Shown here: one piece after another, positions 17,599-25,436 of the stretch
How positions within the stretch are numbered: the first letter of the stretch is position 1
Layout of the letters: each line of letters starts with the position of its first letter
Program-made: the position numbers and the translations under genes
Notes under the pieces: model-generated
Seen by the model: only the letters and a program-made list of their open reading frames with translations
What the model was told of the DNA's origin: nothing
Database searches by the model: none
Assembly: GCF_013624435.2 (NCBI RefSeq)
Contig: NZ_CP061768.1
Span: 4,120,001 to 4,184,000, forward strand
Length of the DNA: 64,000 bases
DNA from: Nocardioides campestrisoli
Lineage (GTDB): Bacteria > Actinomycetota > Actinomycetes > Propionibacteriales > Nocardioidaceae
Direction: 5' to 3'

Positions 17599-17940
17599 TC
17601 AGCGATCCTCTTCGCGGGGTGCGAGCGCCCATGAGGGGAATGGTCGACAGCAGCCGTCGCAGCCGTGAACTGTGATGTCGCGACCAAGCTCGTGGAAGTT
17701 GTAGGCGGCATCCTGAGGGTCGGGGTGCCCGATGCCGTGGTCGCAGATCCGCTCGGCGATGCCGCGGTCTTCGCGCCAATGCACGGGAGCCACTGACAGC
17801 GCGTGCGCCCGCGGGTGGTGAATCCAGCAGCCGTACGAGCGGTCCGCGCATGCTCGGGCGGAGTGGACCTGGGTGAGGATGCCGTTGGACACCTTGACCC
17901 GGTTGCTGGTCAGGATTTCGACTGGTGGCTGCTCACTCAT
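17599..17940 (-). CDS. Cys/His-rich small protein, paralogue of the tniQ-operon protein at 25437
   Basis: A 113-residue protein nearly identical in plan to the one at 25437-25778 (same MSEQ start, EILTSNRV, YGCWIHHPR, RICDHGIGHPDPQDAAY, HGCDGCC). Conserved Cys and His suggest a metal-binding fold. The frame is intact in this otherwise decayed copy, and its start overlaps the stop of the truncated gene upstream (17937-17940). Proteins with the CDHGIGHPDPxD and HGCDGCC motifs occur in actinobacterial mobile elements; the function is not known to me. Confidence 0.65.
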   Translation of the reverse strand: MSEQPPVEILTSNRVKVSNGILTQVHSARACADRSYGCWIHHPRAHALSVAPVHWREDRGIAERICDHGIGHPDPQDAAYNFHELGRDITVHGCDGCCRPFPSWALAPREEDR

Positions 17941-18137
17941 AGGGTGAGTCCCAACTGGCGGCGGACGGCAGCGATGAGCATCGGTCCTGCGACCCCTAGG
18001 GACTCCTCACGCAGAAGTTGGACCGGCACTCGGTCGTCGAGTCGGGGCTGCTTCCGGCGAAACCACGCCGGGGCTTCTGGCGCGTCTGCTTCGCACAGCA
18101 GTGCTGCTGCATGGAAGACACGATGCGTGTCGGCCAT
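17937..18137 (-). pseudogene. C-terminal fragment of the 182-residue operon protein (copy 2)
   Basis: The 66 residues (VFHAAALLCEADAPEAPAWF, RRKQPRLDDRVPVQLLREES, LGVAGPMLIAAVRRQLGLTL) match the C-terminal third of the protein at 25775-26323. Upstream of 18137 the similarity stops, so about 116 N-terminal residues are lost. It overlaps the following gene by four bases exactly as the intact copy does. Confidence 0.7.
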
Positions 18138-18387
18138 GTCCCGACCGCCATCAGCCTTAGCCCCTCTGGCTCGACGCCCCGTTCCATTCTCGCGCCCATC
18201 GTCGGTAACGCGTTCCTGGAAGCATTGCCCAAGCCGATTGTGACCCGCTGCGGCTGACGCTCCGGAGGCCTGCGGTCGGTTCTCAGCGGGTGCGTTCCCG
18301 GCCCAACCCCTCCCACAAACCCGGTCCGTCCGATTGAATGCGCGGAGAAGTCAGCGGGTTATCGCTACGTGGAATGAGAGGACCGCC

Positions 18388-19128
18388 ATGTCCGAGGAAG
18401 GTGCAGCACAGATTCCCTTCTTTCATGCATCGAGAGATGGACAGCACCGTCTCTCCCTTGGATGGCCGGTGGAGCAGAATCCCGATTGCTGGGGTTTGAC
18501 CTGCGCTCAGTGCATGGAGCCGCGCAAACAAGAACCGTTCGTTCGCGGATACAGGGCCTCCATGCACCGCGATTGTGCGCGCTGTCCCGGGGCGAGGTCG
18601 GGACGCAACCACGAACTTGAGGGCCCCGTGCGCCTGACTCGCAGCGCTGCCGCGCGACTCAGGGATGGCTTGCAAGCACTGGCCGGACAGGACTGGTGGC
18701 ACAGCACGAGCTACCTGAGCGATGCGTTCAAAGTTGGAGCCATCACCCACGTCGGAGAGAAGGCCGCTGCGCAGCACCGCTTGGTGAGCAACGAGAGTCT
18801 CTCCGACGCTCGTCGTCAAAATGGCATCGGAGTGGACGGCAGCTCACGTGTGTCGAGGGAGATTTACCGCGTGCGGCTACGGGCGCACGTGAAGGTCCTC
18901 GATCCTGTCCTGGTTGAGTCGGGCGGCATCGAGTGGGATATCTGCGCAGTCGGGGGCCCACCCAAGGCAGGCGAGGTCCGGGCCTACGTGAACAGACGCG
19001 AAGCCCCCGGCACGCTCTCACTCTGGCTCGGAACTAATTGTGTCGAAAGCGCGGATGCGCACGAAGGACAGATCCAGGCGTCGTTCGAGAAGAACCGGGC
19101 AGGGATCCTCGAGGCCGTGGTCCTGTAA
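18388..19128 (+). CDS. Unknown protein, possibly ADP-ribosyltransferase-like
   Basis: Start ATG 18388 is favoured by AGAGGA six bases upstream. The 246-residue product has a Cys-rich N-terminal zinc-ribbon-like part (LTCAQCMEP, HRDCARCPG). The C-terminal half has WHSTSYLSDAF, AITHVGEKAAAQHRLV, YRVRLRAHVKVLDPVL and later EVRAYVNRRE. The order HxTS, HxGxxxAAxxR, YxVxL resembles ADP-ribosyltransferase-fold proteins, but the assignment is weak. An IS256 element was inserted about 80 bases downstream, and lower GC suggests acquired DNA. Confidence 0.45.
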   Translation: MSEEGAAQIPFFHASRDGQHRLSLGWPVEQNPDCWGLTCAQCMEPRKQEPFVRGYRASMHRDCARCPGARSGRNHELEGPVRLTRSAAARLRDGLQALAGQDWWHSTSYLSDAFKVGAITHVGEKAAAQHRLVSNESLSDARRQNGIGVDGSSRVSREIYRVRLRAHVKVLDPVLVESGGIEWDICAVGGPPKAGEVRAYVNRREAPGTLSLWLGTNCVESADAHEGQIQASFEKNRAGILEAVVL

Positions 19129-19206
19129 CCCTCTACTCTTGCGATGCGGGGCCGGGTCGCCACCAGCCCACTATGCGACGTCGACGAGAACTTCGCGTCG
19201 TCCTGA

Positions 19207-20647
19207 ATCGCGTCGGTCAAGTCCCCGGTAGTGGTGTAGTGCTGCGTTCCTTCTCTTCGGATCAGGCGGTCAGGGCGGGCAGTTGATCAGCTCCGATCTC
19301 GGTGTCGGTGGTGGGGACGAGGTTGACGCGGCATCGGGCGAGGAGGTCGAGTCCGAGGTAGCGACGGCCTTCGGCCCATTCGTCGGTCTGCTCGGCCAGG
19401 ACAGCACCGACCAGGCGCACGATGGCGCCACGGGTGGGGAAGATGCCTACGGCGTCGGTTCGGCGGCGGATCTCGCGGTTGAGGCGCTCGGCGGGGTTGT
19501 TGGACCAGATCTGGGTCCACACGTCCTTGGGGAACTCGGTGAAGGCGAGGATGTCGCCGCGGGCGGCGTCGAGATGGTCATGGACCTCAGGGAGCTTGCC
19601 GTCGACGTAGTCCAGGAGCCGGTCGAACTGGGCGTGTACCGCAGGCCGGTCGGGTTGGTCGTAGACGCTGTGCAGCATCGCCTTCACGGCCGGCCACATC
19701 GCCTTCGGGGTCACCGCCATCAGGTTCGCGGCGTAGTGGGTGCGGCACCGTTGCCACGCGGCACCGGGCAGGTTCGCCGCGACCGCCTCGACCAGCCCCG
19801 GGTGAGCGTCTGAGGTGACCAGGCGGACCCCGGACAGGCCGCGGGCTGTGAGGTCGGCGAAGAACTCGTTCCACGCCGCCCCGGTCTCACTCGTGGCCAC
19901 GCGCATGCCGAGGACCTCGCGGTGTCCGTCGCCGTTGACGCCGGTGGCCAGCAGGACCACCGCGTTGATCACCCGGCCGCCCTCTCGGACCTTCATGGTG
20001 AGCGCGTCAGCAGCGACGAAGGTGAACGGGCCCGCAGCATCGAGGGGGCGGTGGCGGAACTGCTCGACGTGCTCATCCAGCTCGGCGGCCATCCGCGACA
20101 CCTGCGACTTCGACAGGGAGTCGATTCCCAGGGTCTTGACCAGCTTGTCCATCCGCCGGGTGCTGACGCCGGCGAGATAGCAGTCGGCCACCACCGTGAT
20201 CAGCGCGGACTCCGAGCGCTTGCGGCGCTCCAGGAGCCACTCGGGGAAGTAGGTGCCCTTCCGCAGCTTCGGGATCGCCACGTCGATGGTGCCGACCCGG
20301 GTGTCCAGCGGGCGGCGGCGGTAGCCGTTGCGCTGCGCGGTCCGGCCCGGAGTGGGTCGCCCGTACTCGGCGCCGACCACGGCGTCGGCATCGGCGGACA
20401 GCAGGGCGTTGATGATCGTCTGCAGCAGCGAACGCATCAGATCCGGACTCGCCTCGGCCAGGGCTTCACCCAGCAGGCCGGCAGGGTCGAGAATGTGTGG
20501 TGCGGTCATCGTGATGACTCCGTTCGAGGGTTCTGTGAGAGGTTCACTCGAAGGATCACGCGGTGGCCGCATCTACGTCTTCCGTACACGCCGGTGACGA
20601 TCTCGGCGACCGCGCTACACCACTATCGGGGACTCAACTATCGCGTC
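19207..20647. mobile_element. Complete IS256-family insertion sequence with 8-bp target duplication
   Basis: The element spans 19215-20639 (1425 bases). The 25-base ends are imperfect inverted repeats matching at 21 positions; both contain AGTCCCCG and TAGTGGTGTAG. They are flanked by the direct repeat ATCGCGTC (19207-19214 and 20640-20647), the 8-base target duplication typical of this family. The exact match of the duplication suggests a recent insertion. Confidence 0.9.
19262..20509 (-). CDS. IS256-family transposase
   Basis: A 415-residue protein starting at ATG 20509 (MTAPHILDPAGLLGEALAEA). The catalytic acidic residues are in FTFVAADALTMKVREGGRVI, then RLVTSDAHPGLVEAVA, and the Glu in WSNNPAERLNREIRRRTDAV. 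CRTHYAANLMA provides the C-x2-H motif. The frame is intact and lies centrally within the element with matching ends, so the element looks transposition-competent. Confidence 0.93.
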   Translation of the reverse strand: MTAPHILDPAGLLGEALAEASPDLMRSLLQTIINALLSADADAVVGAEYGRPTPGRTAQRNGYRRRPLDTRVGTIDVAIPKLRKGTYFPEWLLERRKRSESALITVVADCYLAGVSTRRMDKLVKTLGIDSLSKSQVSRMAAELDEHVEQFRHRPLDAAGPFTFVAADALTMKVREGGRVINAVVLLATGVNGDGHREVLGMRVATSETGAAWNEFFADLTARGLSGVRLVTSDAHPGLVEAVAANLPGAAWQRCRTHYAANLMAVTPKAMWPAVKAMLHSVYDQPDRPAVHAQFDRLLDYVDGKLPEVHDHLDAARGDILAFTEFPKDVWTQIWSNNPAERLNREIRRRTDAVGIFPTRGAIVRLVGAVLAEQTDEWAEGRRYLGLDLLARCRVNLVPTTDTEIGADQLPALTA

Positions 20648-20834
20648 ACGTCGCGAGTTGATCCGACAGGCCCCGATGCGAACGACTTTGGTCCGGCTCT
20701 GTATGGCTGCCCTCGATCGAGTCGTCCAGAGCCTCCAAGAACCAATCTTGGGGACATGGTGGGAACCTCGCGCACGGAGTCGCGATTCGTCCTAGCGTCT
20801 CCTGCGTCGCATCCACAGCACATGGGGGAACATC
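20510..20834. other. IS right end and leader of the thermonuclease gene
   Basis: The first part (to 20639) is the transposase leader and the right inverted repeat of the IS element. 20640-20647 is the target duplication. The remaining 187 bases before the nuclease ATG hold no credible gene and probably contain its promoter, which I cannot place with confidence. Confidence 0.5.
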
Positions 20835-21560
20835 ATGAGAAAGACCGTCACCAATCTGGGCATCGCTACCGCTCTGACGCTAGGGGTCGCTGGGGGCCTC
20901 GCCGGCCCGGCACACGCTGGCGACATGGACTGCGGCGACTTCCCGTCTCAGCGCGCAGCCCAGCTCTTCTTCCTCAACAACAGCCCGGCCGCGGACCCGC
21001 ACCGGCTTGACGCTGACGGTGACTGGCGTGTCTGTGAGTCGAACCCGGCTCCGTACTACTTTGGCCGTGACCCCCGGGGGGGCGCGCCGGCACCGACGCC
21101 GACTCCGACCCCCGCGCCCGCTCCTCCCAAGCCCCCGAAGCCGCAGGTTGTGAAGCAGTGGGCGCGGGTGATCAAGGTGACCGATGGTGACACGGTCAAG
21201 GTCCGTCTTGCGGCAGGCGGAAAGAAGGATGTCCGAGTGCTGGGGATTGACACCCCGGAGGTTTTCGGAGGGGTTGAGTGCGGCGGACGTGAGGCCTCTG
21301 ACTCCATGAAGTCGATGCTCCCCAGGCGTACCCGGGTGCTGTTGATCTCCGACCCGAGCCAAGACCTGCAGGACCGCTACGGCCGAATCCTGCGCTACAT
21401 CCACAAGAAGGGGAAGCTCGACGTGGGCCGGCGCCAGGTGTTCAAGGGCCACGCCGAGGTTTACGTCTTCCAGGGCAACCCCTTCCAGCGAACTTCGCTC
21501 TACAAGAAGGCCGAGCGGCAGGCCAGGAACACCGACCGCGGTATCTGGGGCTACTGCTGA
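20835..21560 (+). CDS. Secreted thermonuclease (SNase) with N-terminal Excalibur-like domain
   Basis: A 241-residue protein. It has a signal peptide (MRKTVTNLGIATALTLGVAG, cut near AHA), then an Excalibur-like calcium-binding domain ending DADGDWRVCE (about residues 30-70). A Pro/Thr-rich linker (TPTPTPAPAPPKPPKP) follows, then a staphylococcal-nuclease domain: VIKVTDGDTVKV, VRVLGIDTPE, and QDRYGRILRYI, with the catalytic Arg/Asp/Glu positions present. It would act outside the cell, degrading DNA or RNA. ATG follows GGGGGAACATC. A hairpin terminator follows at 21567. Confidence 0.9.
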   Translation: MRKTVTNLGIATALTLGVAGGLAGPAHAGDMDCGDFPSQRAAQLFFLNNSPAADPHRLDADGDWRVCESNPAPYYFGRDPRGGAPAPTPTPTPAPAPPKPPKPQVVKQWARVIKVTDGDTVKVRLAAGGKKDVRVLGIDTPEVFGGVECGGREASDSMKSMLPRRTRVLLISDPSQDLQDRYGRILRYIHKKGKLDVGRRQVFKGHAEVYVFQGNPFQRTSLYKKAERQARNTDRGIWGYC

Positions 21561-21566
21561 TTGGCT

Positions 21567-21600
21567 TTGGGCTGTGGGCGCGAAGGCGCCTACAGCCCAA
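21567..21600 (+). terminator. Hairpin terminator after the thermonuclease gene
   Basis: Fifteen base pairs (TTGGGCTGTGGGCGC against GGCGCCTACAGCCCAA, including one G-U) enclose a four-base loop, seven bases after the stop codon. It may also serve the converging toxin-immunity operon that ends at 21627. Confidence 0.75.
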
Positions 21601-21626
21601 GCTCAGATCAAGGTCCTCCACGGGGT

Positions 21627-21941
21627 CTACTCGTCGTCGGCGACCAGTTCGTGGGCACGGGCCAGTAGGTCTGCGCGTTCTTCGGGCGACAGGGTGGTCA
21701 TGTAATCCCGGTAGACCTCAACGCCCTCACACATAAGGTCCATGAACTCCGGGTCGCGCTGCAGGTCACGGATGCCCCGACCACCGGAGAGCACCTCTCT
21801 GATCAGGCGGCCCATCGAGTCGGTGGGGTGCTGGTTGGCGATGCCTCGCAAGTTGAGGCGCAACAGCTCGGCGGCGTGCCGATCGTTGGTGAACTCGATG
21901 AATGGGTCTGGTCTCAGCCCTTCGGCCCCGGTCACGCTCAT
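21627..21941 (-). CDS. Hypothetical protein ending the toxin-immunity operon (104 residues)
   Basis: The ATG at 21941 overlaps the stop of the Imm33 gene (ATGA), so it is part of the same transcription unit. The product is small and helical (AAELLRLNLRGIANQHPTDS, DPEFMDLMCEGVEVYRDYMT, LSPEERADLLARAHELV) with no membrane segment. Position suggests another immunity or accessory protein for the toxin operon. It has no counterpart in the decayed copy at 16.7-18.1 kb. Confidence 0.6.
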   Translation of the reverse strand: MSVTGAEGLRPDPFIEFTNDRHAAELLRLNLRGIANQHPTDSMGRLIREVLSGGRGIRDLQRDPEFMDLMCEGVEVYRDYMTTLSPEERADLLARAHELVADDE

Positions 21942-22294
21942 CGGCCTGGCACGTACAGGGCTTCCAACGGAACGTCTCGGCCCGTGGGGGTGTCGACGAT
22001 GCGGATGCCGTGACCCTCGTCGACGATCTGTAGGTCTGAGCCGACCGGAAGATCCCAGATACCGATGAGCGCTGGCTCGATCTCGCAGACTCGGTTGAAG
22101 TCCACGATCTGCAGGCTCTTGGCGTCATGAAGGTATTCGCTGGTGTCGATGTGGCTGAAGATCCGCCAACCGTTGTCTGCTGCTGCGCGTGACTCCTCAC
22201 GCACCATCCAGCGAACGCGGCCCGCGCCGGAGAGCACGTTCTTCGACACCAGGCAAGCGCCTGCATCCGGGATGAATTCGATGGTGTCGGGCAT
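21938..22294 (-). CDS. DUF2185/Imm33-family immunity protein
   Basis: A 118-residue protein starting at ATG 22294 behind GGAGGACAC. The core (GACLVSKNVLSGAGRVRWMV, RE, then DNGWRIFSHIDTSEYL, IVDFNRVCEIEPAL, IWDLPVGSDLQIVDEG) matches the DUF2185 pattern of cytosolic immunity proteins in polymorphic toxin loci. In this operon it probably protects against the GH-E nuclease toxin or a lost sibling toxin. A frameshifted paralogue lies at 16691-17039. Confidence 0.8.
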   Translation of the reverse strand: MPDTIEFIPDAGACLVSKNVLSGAGRVRWMVREESRAAADNGWRIFSHIDTSEYLHDAKSLQIVDFNRVCEIEPALIGIWDLPVGSDLQIVDEGHGIRIVDTPTGRDVPLEALYVPGR

Positions 22295-22341
22295 GTGTCC
22301 TCCGTGGATCGGGCGCGTCTTGTCTGGAGTGCGGCTGGGTG

Positions 22342-22917
22342 CTACTTGGTCGGGTCGGGAAGGGGGACACCGCGCTCGATCAGCAGCGCTTCGACGCGTT
22401 CGACCAGTTCTCCCCGCTTGGCGTACCACTTGCGCAGGTTGATCAGGACGGGCCGTCCGTCCAGCCCGGGCTGCACCAGGTCGATGTCAGGGCGGGCCAG
22501 GAGCACGTCGTAGAAGGGGGTCAGGGACTTGTCGCTGAACTTGAACTTGGCGGCCGCAGTCTCCAGCGGCGTCCCGAATCCCGGTAGGACCTCGTTGATG
22601 TCGGCGCCCAGGTCGAGCATGCGCTGTAGCAGTCCCGCTTCGGCGTCGAAGTCATGCTCGTTACGGCCCACGAGGACGTGAAGGGGGTGCTCCTTGGTGA
22701 CGTCGGCGCCGTCGTCCAGCAGTCGGGTGGCGATCTTGACGCGTAGAGCCGAGTCGTTGTGGGCCAAGGCCAGAGTCAGCAGGGTGTCACCCGAGTAGCC
22801 GTCATAATTGACGTGCTCTGGCTGATAGGCCCCCTGGAAGTCCTCCCACGTGCCGTGCCTCAGGGCAGCGTGCAGGGCGTTGGTGTCGCGCGGCTTGCCG
22901 CGTTTGAGCCATGCCAT
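22342..22917 (-). CDS. Ankyrin-repeat protein, probable immunity protein
   Basis: A 191-residue protein with ankyrin-like repeats: GYSGDTLLTLALAHNDSALR, ATRLLDDGADVTKEHPLHVL, LLQRMLDLGADINEVLPGFG TPLE. Ankyrin proteins are recurrent immunity proteins of nuclease toxins in bacterial polymorphic toxin systems. It lies immediately downstream of the toxin gene (nine bases after its stop), the usual immunity position. ATG 22917 follows GGAGATAGG. A 5'-truncated paralogue lies at 17049-17447. Confidence 0.8.
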   Translation of the reverse strand: MAWLKRGKPRDTNALHAALRHGTWEDFQGAYQPEHVNYDGYSGDTLLTLALAHNDSALRVKIATRLLDDGADVTKEHPLHVLVGRNEHDFDAEAGLLQRMLDLGADINEVLPGFGTPLETAAAKFKFSDKSLTPFYDVLLARPDIDLVQPGLDGRPVLINLRKWYAKRGELVERVEALLIERGVPLPDPTK

Positions 22918-22926
22918 GGTTCGAAC

Positions 22927-24291
22927 CTATCTCCGTCGTGGGACCGCTTCGTCGATCCCGGATCTGTTCCTGCCCGGATGCTGCACTTCGTAGTTTGACG
23001 GGTCGCGGTAGCGCTGGAGGAACTCCTCCTTGCTGATCCGCCCTGAGAGGTACTGGTCACGCAGCGTGCGGTACTCCTCCCCGGGCGCATGCCCCATGTC
23101 CCACACGTTCTTACGGGGTTGACCTGGTTGCCAATCGACCTTGACCAGGTCGCCGTCCTTGTTCAGCACCCAGACCTCGCTGTTTTCGTCCATCGCCTGT
23201 CGCCACACGTCGTCGACCTGGTCCTCGCCGTAGGAGGGTCGGCTGTTCGCGTAGGGCAGGCGGTTGCCGTGGGTGTCGTAGCCGTAGGAGTTCGGTTTCC
23301 CCTTGTCCGGGAGTTTCCCAGTGGGTCGTTTGCGCATGTTCTTCGCGCTTCGGTACTTGCGCAGGATCCGACGCACGTCGGTGGCCTTGTCCACGGTCTT
23401 GGCCAACACGATGACGGCGTGGACCGCTTTGATGGCCGTGAGCGCGGTGATGACCTTCTTGGCGTAGGAGACCGCTCTCCCGGCGGCGACCAGTCCTCCG
23501 GCTGCTGCTGCTCCCCCGAACGTGGCCAGGCTTCCCAGCCCGGCGAAGAAGGCGGTCGCCCCGACCTCGATACCCAGGTCCTTGAGCAGTCCCTTGACCG
23601 TCTCCTTTGTCTGCTCGACCTGTTCGGCGTAGTCCTCACAAGCAGTGGCGAGGGCTCGTGACTCGGTCGCGAGGTCGTCAGCGGCCTGGCCGATCTCGGT
23701 CAAGGCGACAGTGGCCTTGTAGGTCTCGGGAGACCTCTGGTTCCCAAGTTCGGAGATCGCGACGTCGGTGTAGCTCGGGATCGCCTCGAGTCTGGTGGCA
23801 ACCGCGCGCCAGGTTGCACTGGCCTGCCGGAGCCTGCCGGTGTCGGCGCTGGGCCATGCCCACCCTTGGAGGTGGTCGACGATGAGGTCCCAGAACATCG
23901 GGGTGTCGCTGGCGTCCGAGCCCAGGGCCGACGGCGGCGTATAGGGGGCCACCTCGACTGGGGAGCGATTCTTGCCGGTGGTCATCTGCCCGTGTCGTCC
24001 GCGGTAGACCGAGGCGTTGTTGGCGTCGCGGTGGTTGGCGCCCGAGCTCTCGGTGACCACGGTCACGGTTGCGAGTGCGGTAACGAGGTCTGAGATGGCA
24101 CCGACGATCTGTCGTGCGGAGGAGTCGTAGGAGGAAACGAACTCCTCGGAGGACTTGTCGTCCCCACCCATCCCGCTGGTTCCTGACAACGATGAGGTCA
24201 AGTTGTCGTAGGCGGCTGCGGCTCTTTGGTTGGCCGTGTTCAGGGCGTCGGCGGCGCTTTCGTAGCCGGCGATGTCGACTTCTAGCCTCAC
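22927..24291 (-). CDS. WXG/ESX-type polymorphic toxin with C-terminal GH-E nuclease domain
   Basis: A 454-residue protein; GTG 24291 overlaps the stop of the WXG100 gene upstream (GTGA). The N-terminal half is helical and WXG100-like (RLEVDIAGYESAADALNTAN). A hydrophobic stretch follows (GATAFFAGLGSLATFGGAAA, AGGLVAAGRAVSYAKKVI), a pretoxin feature. The last about 80 residues (NVWDMGHAPGEEYRTLRDQY, LSGRISKEEFLQRYRDPSNY, EVQHPGRNRSG) carry the Gly-His and Glu of GH-E nuclease toxins. It is probably secreted by an ESX/type VII system and kills by cutting nucleic acid. No secretion genes are in the window. Confidence 0.82.
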   Translation of the reverse strand: MRLEVDIAGYESAADALNTANQRAAAAYDNLTSSLSGTSGMGGDDKSSEEFVSSYDSSARQIVGAISDLVTALATVTVVTESSGANHRDANNASVYRGRHGQMTTGKNRSPVEVAPYTPPSALGSDASDTPMFWDLIVDHLQGWAWPSADTGRLRQASATWRAVATRLEAIPSYTDVAISELGNQRSPETYKATVALTEIGQAADDLATESRALATACEDYAEQVEQTKETVKGLLKDLGIEVGATAFFAGLGSLATFGGAAAAGGLVAAGRAVSYAKKVITALTAIKAVHAVIVLAKTVDKATDVRRILRKYRSAKNMRKRPTGKLPDKGKPNSYGYDTHGNRLPYANSRPSYGEDQVDDVWRQAMDENSEVWVLNKDGDLVKVDWQPGQPRKNVWDMGHAPGEEYRTLRDQYLSGRISKEEFLQRYRDPSNYEVQHPGRNRSGIDEAVPRRR

Positions 24292-24593
24292 GACAGGGAG
24301 TCCCACATCTCGGTGTTGGCCTGCGCGCTGGCTGTGTAGTGTCCGTGGGCGTCTCGGGCTGCCGCTCTGAGATCGGCGAGGGCGGCGCGCATCTCCTGCA
24401 TGCCTTGCTCCCAGGTTTGGTGAGCAACGCGTTGTGCTTCGGCAGCAAGCCCTTCCCAGACCTGATGCAGGGCCCGGATCTGGGCTTCCAGGTCGGTGGC
24501 GAGCTGCTCCAGAGCTGTCTCGGTGGCCTGCACGTCGGCCACGAGGTGGTCCAGTTCGGCGAGATCCACGCTGAAGACGTACTCGTTCCCCAT
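24288..24593 (-). CDS. WXG100-family protein
   Basis: A 101-residue two-helix protein: helix 1 EYVFSVDLAELDHLVADVQA through TDLEAQIRALHQ, the turn VWEGLAAEA (Trp-x-Gly), then helix 2 to NTEMWDSLS. The size and W-x-G turn define the ESAT-6-like/WXG100 family, substrates and partners of type VII secretion. It lies between the other WXG100 gene and the toxin and probably forms the secretion complex with the toxin's N-terminal helices. Confidence 0.82.
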   Translation of the reverse strand: MGNEYVFSVDLAELDHLVADVQATETALEQLATDLEAQIRALHQVWEGLAAEAQRVAHQTWEQGMQEMRAALADLRAAARDAHGHYTASAQANTEMWDSLS

Positions 24594-24595
24594 GG

Positions 24596-24919
24596 TCAGC
24601 CCAGCCGTTCGATCAGCCGGACAGAGAGCTGGTCCAGCTTCTGCTGCGATGCATCGTCCGCGGCGGTGTAGTCATGATGGGCGGCGTCGAGGAGTTCGCG
24701 CATGGCGCGCAGACCGGACAAGACGTCTCCCGCTGCCTGGCGCCAGTCTTCCCATGCGTGATCGAACGCGTCTGCGGCCGAGCCGGTCCAGCCAGTTCCC
24801 AGGAAACTGGTCACGCGCTGATCGATGGAGTTCCGGTCGTGATGGAGCCGATCAGCTGCGGAACTCACATCCGCCTTGGCTTTGGCGAAAGCAGCGTGCG
24901 TCAAACTCACACGGTTCAT
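24596..24919 (-). CDS. WXG100-family protein
   Basis: The start is placed at ATG 24919 (MNRVSLTHAAFAKAKADVSS), giving 107 residues; the longer frame adds an unlikely Arg-rich stretch. The GTGWTGSAADAFDHAWEDW turn matches WXG100 proteins, followed by a second helix. It is first in the operon and two bases ahead of the next WXG100 start. The pair probably forms a heterodimer. Confidence 0.8.
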   Translation of the reverse strand: MNRVSLTHAAFAKAKADVSSAADRLHHDRNSIDQRVTSFLGTGWTGSAADAFDHAWEDWRQAAGDVLSGLRAMRELLDAAHHDYTAADDASQQKLDQLSVRLIERLG

Positions 24920-25436
24920 TGGCCCCCCTGCCCGAGTCTGTTCGCGGGTCCTACCCGCCCCCACCGTGCGAAAACACGATCGCCGTCTGGGCGCACGGAG
25001 TTCCCTAATTTGGTGCACGACCCGACGGGCTCACCTCCGAGGAGGCGTCGCCTCGGTGACTGGTGGGGGTCTCGTCGCGTCTCCTGTCCTCCGGCCGCGC
25101 GACACCGACCCGTCGAACAACTCCGCCTCCGCGACGCCGGCGACGCTGGCCGTTCCTGGAGCGTCTGCGGCTTCACACTCGGCATCGCCACATGGCCCGA
25201 ATAGGAAGTCGGCCAGCGCATGAACGTCTGCTACAGGTCTCATCGCAGAACCATGGCAGGTCACGCAGGAGCCCGTTCCGGTCTTCCACAGGGCAGGGGA
25301 CGAGGGGGATCCGGCGACACCGGGCCGAACTCGTGGGGGAGGTGGTGCGTGGAGTCGTGGCGGTCGGGGTGTCGGATGCCGTGTTTGACCTGCAACAACG
25401 GGTGCTTGCACTTGGTACTACCTGCCGCCGGGACCC
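24920..25436. other. Region between the Tn7-like operon tail and the toxin operon
   Basis: About 517 bases with no confident gene. On the minus strand, near 25330-25410, one frame reads CKHPLLQVKHGIRHPDRHDS and then HEFGPVSP. This resembles the CDHGIGHPDPQD and HELGRDIT motifs of the 113-residue protein just upstream, so it may be a remnant of a third copy. The toxin-operon promoter must also lie here. Confidence 0.35.
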
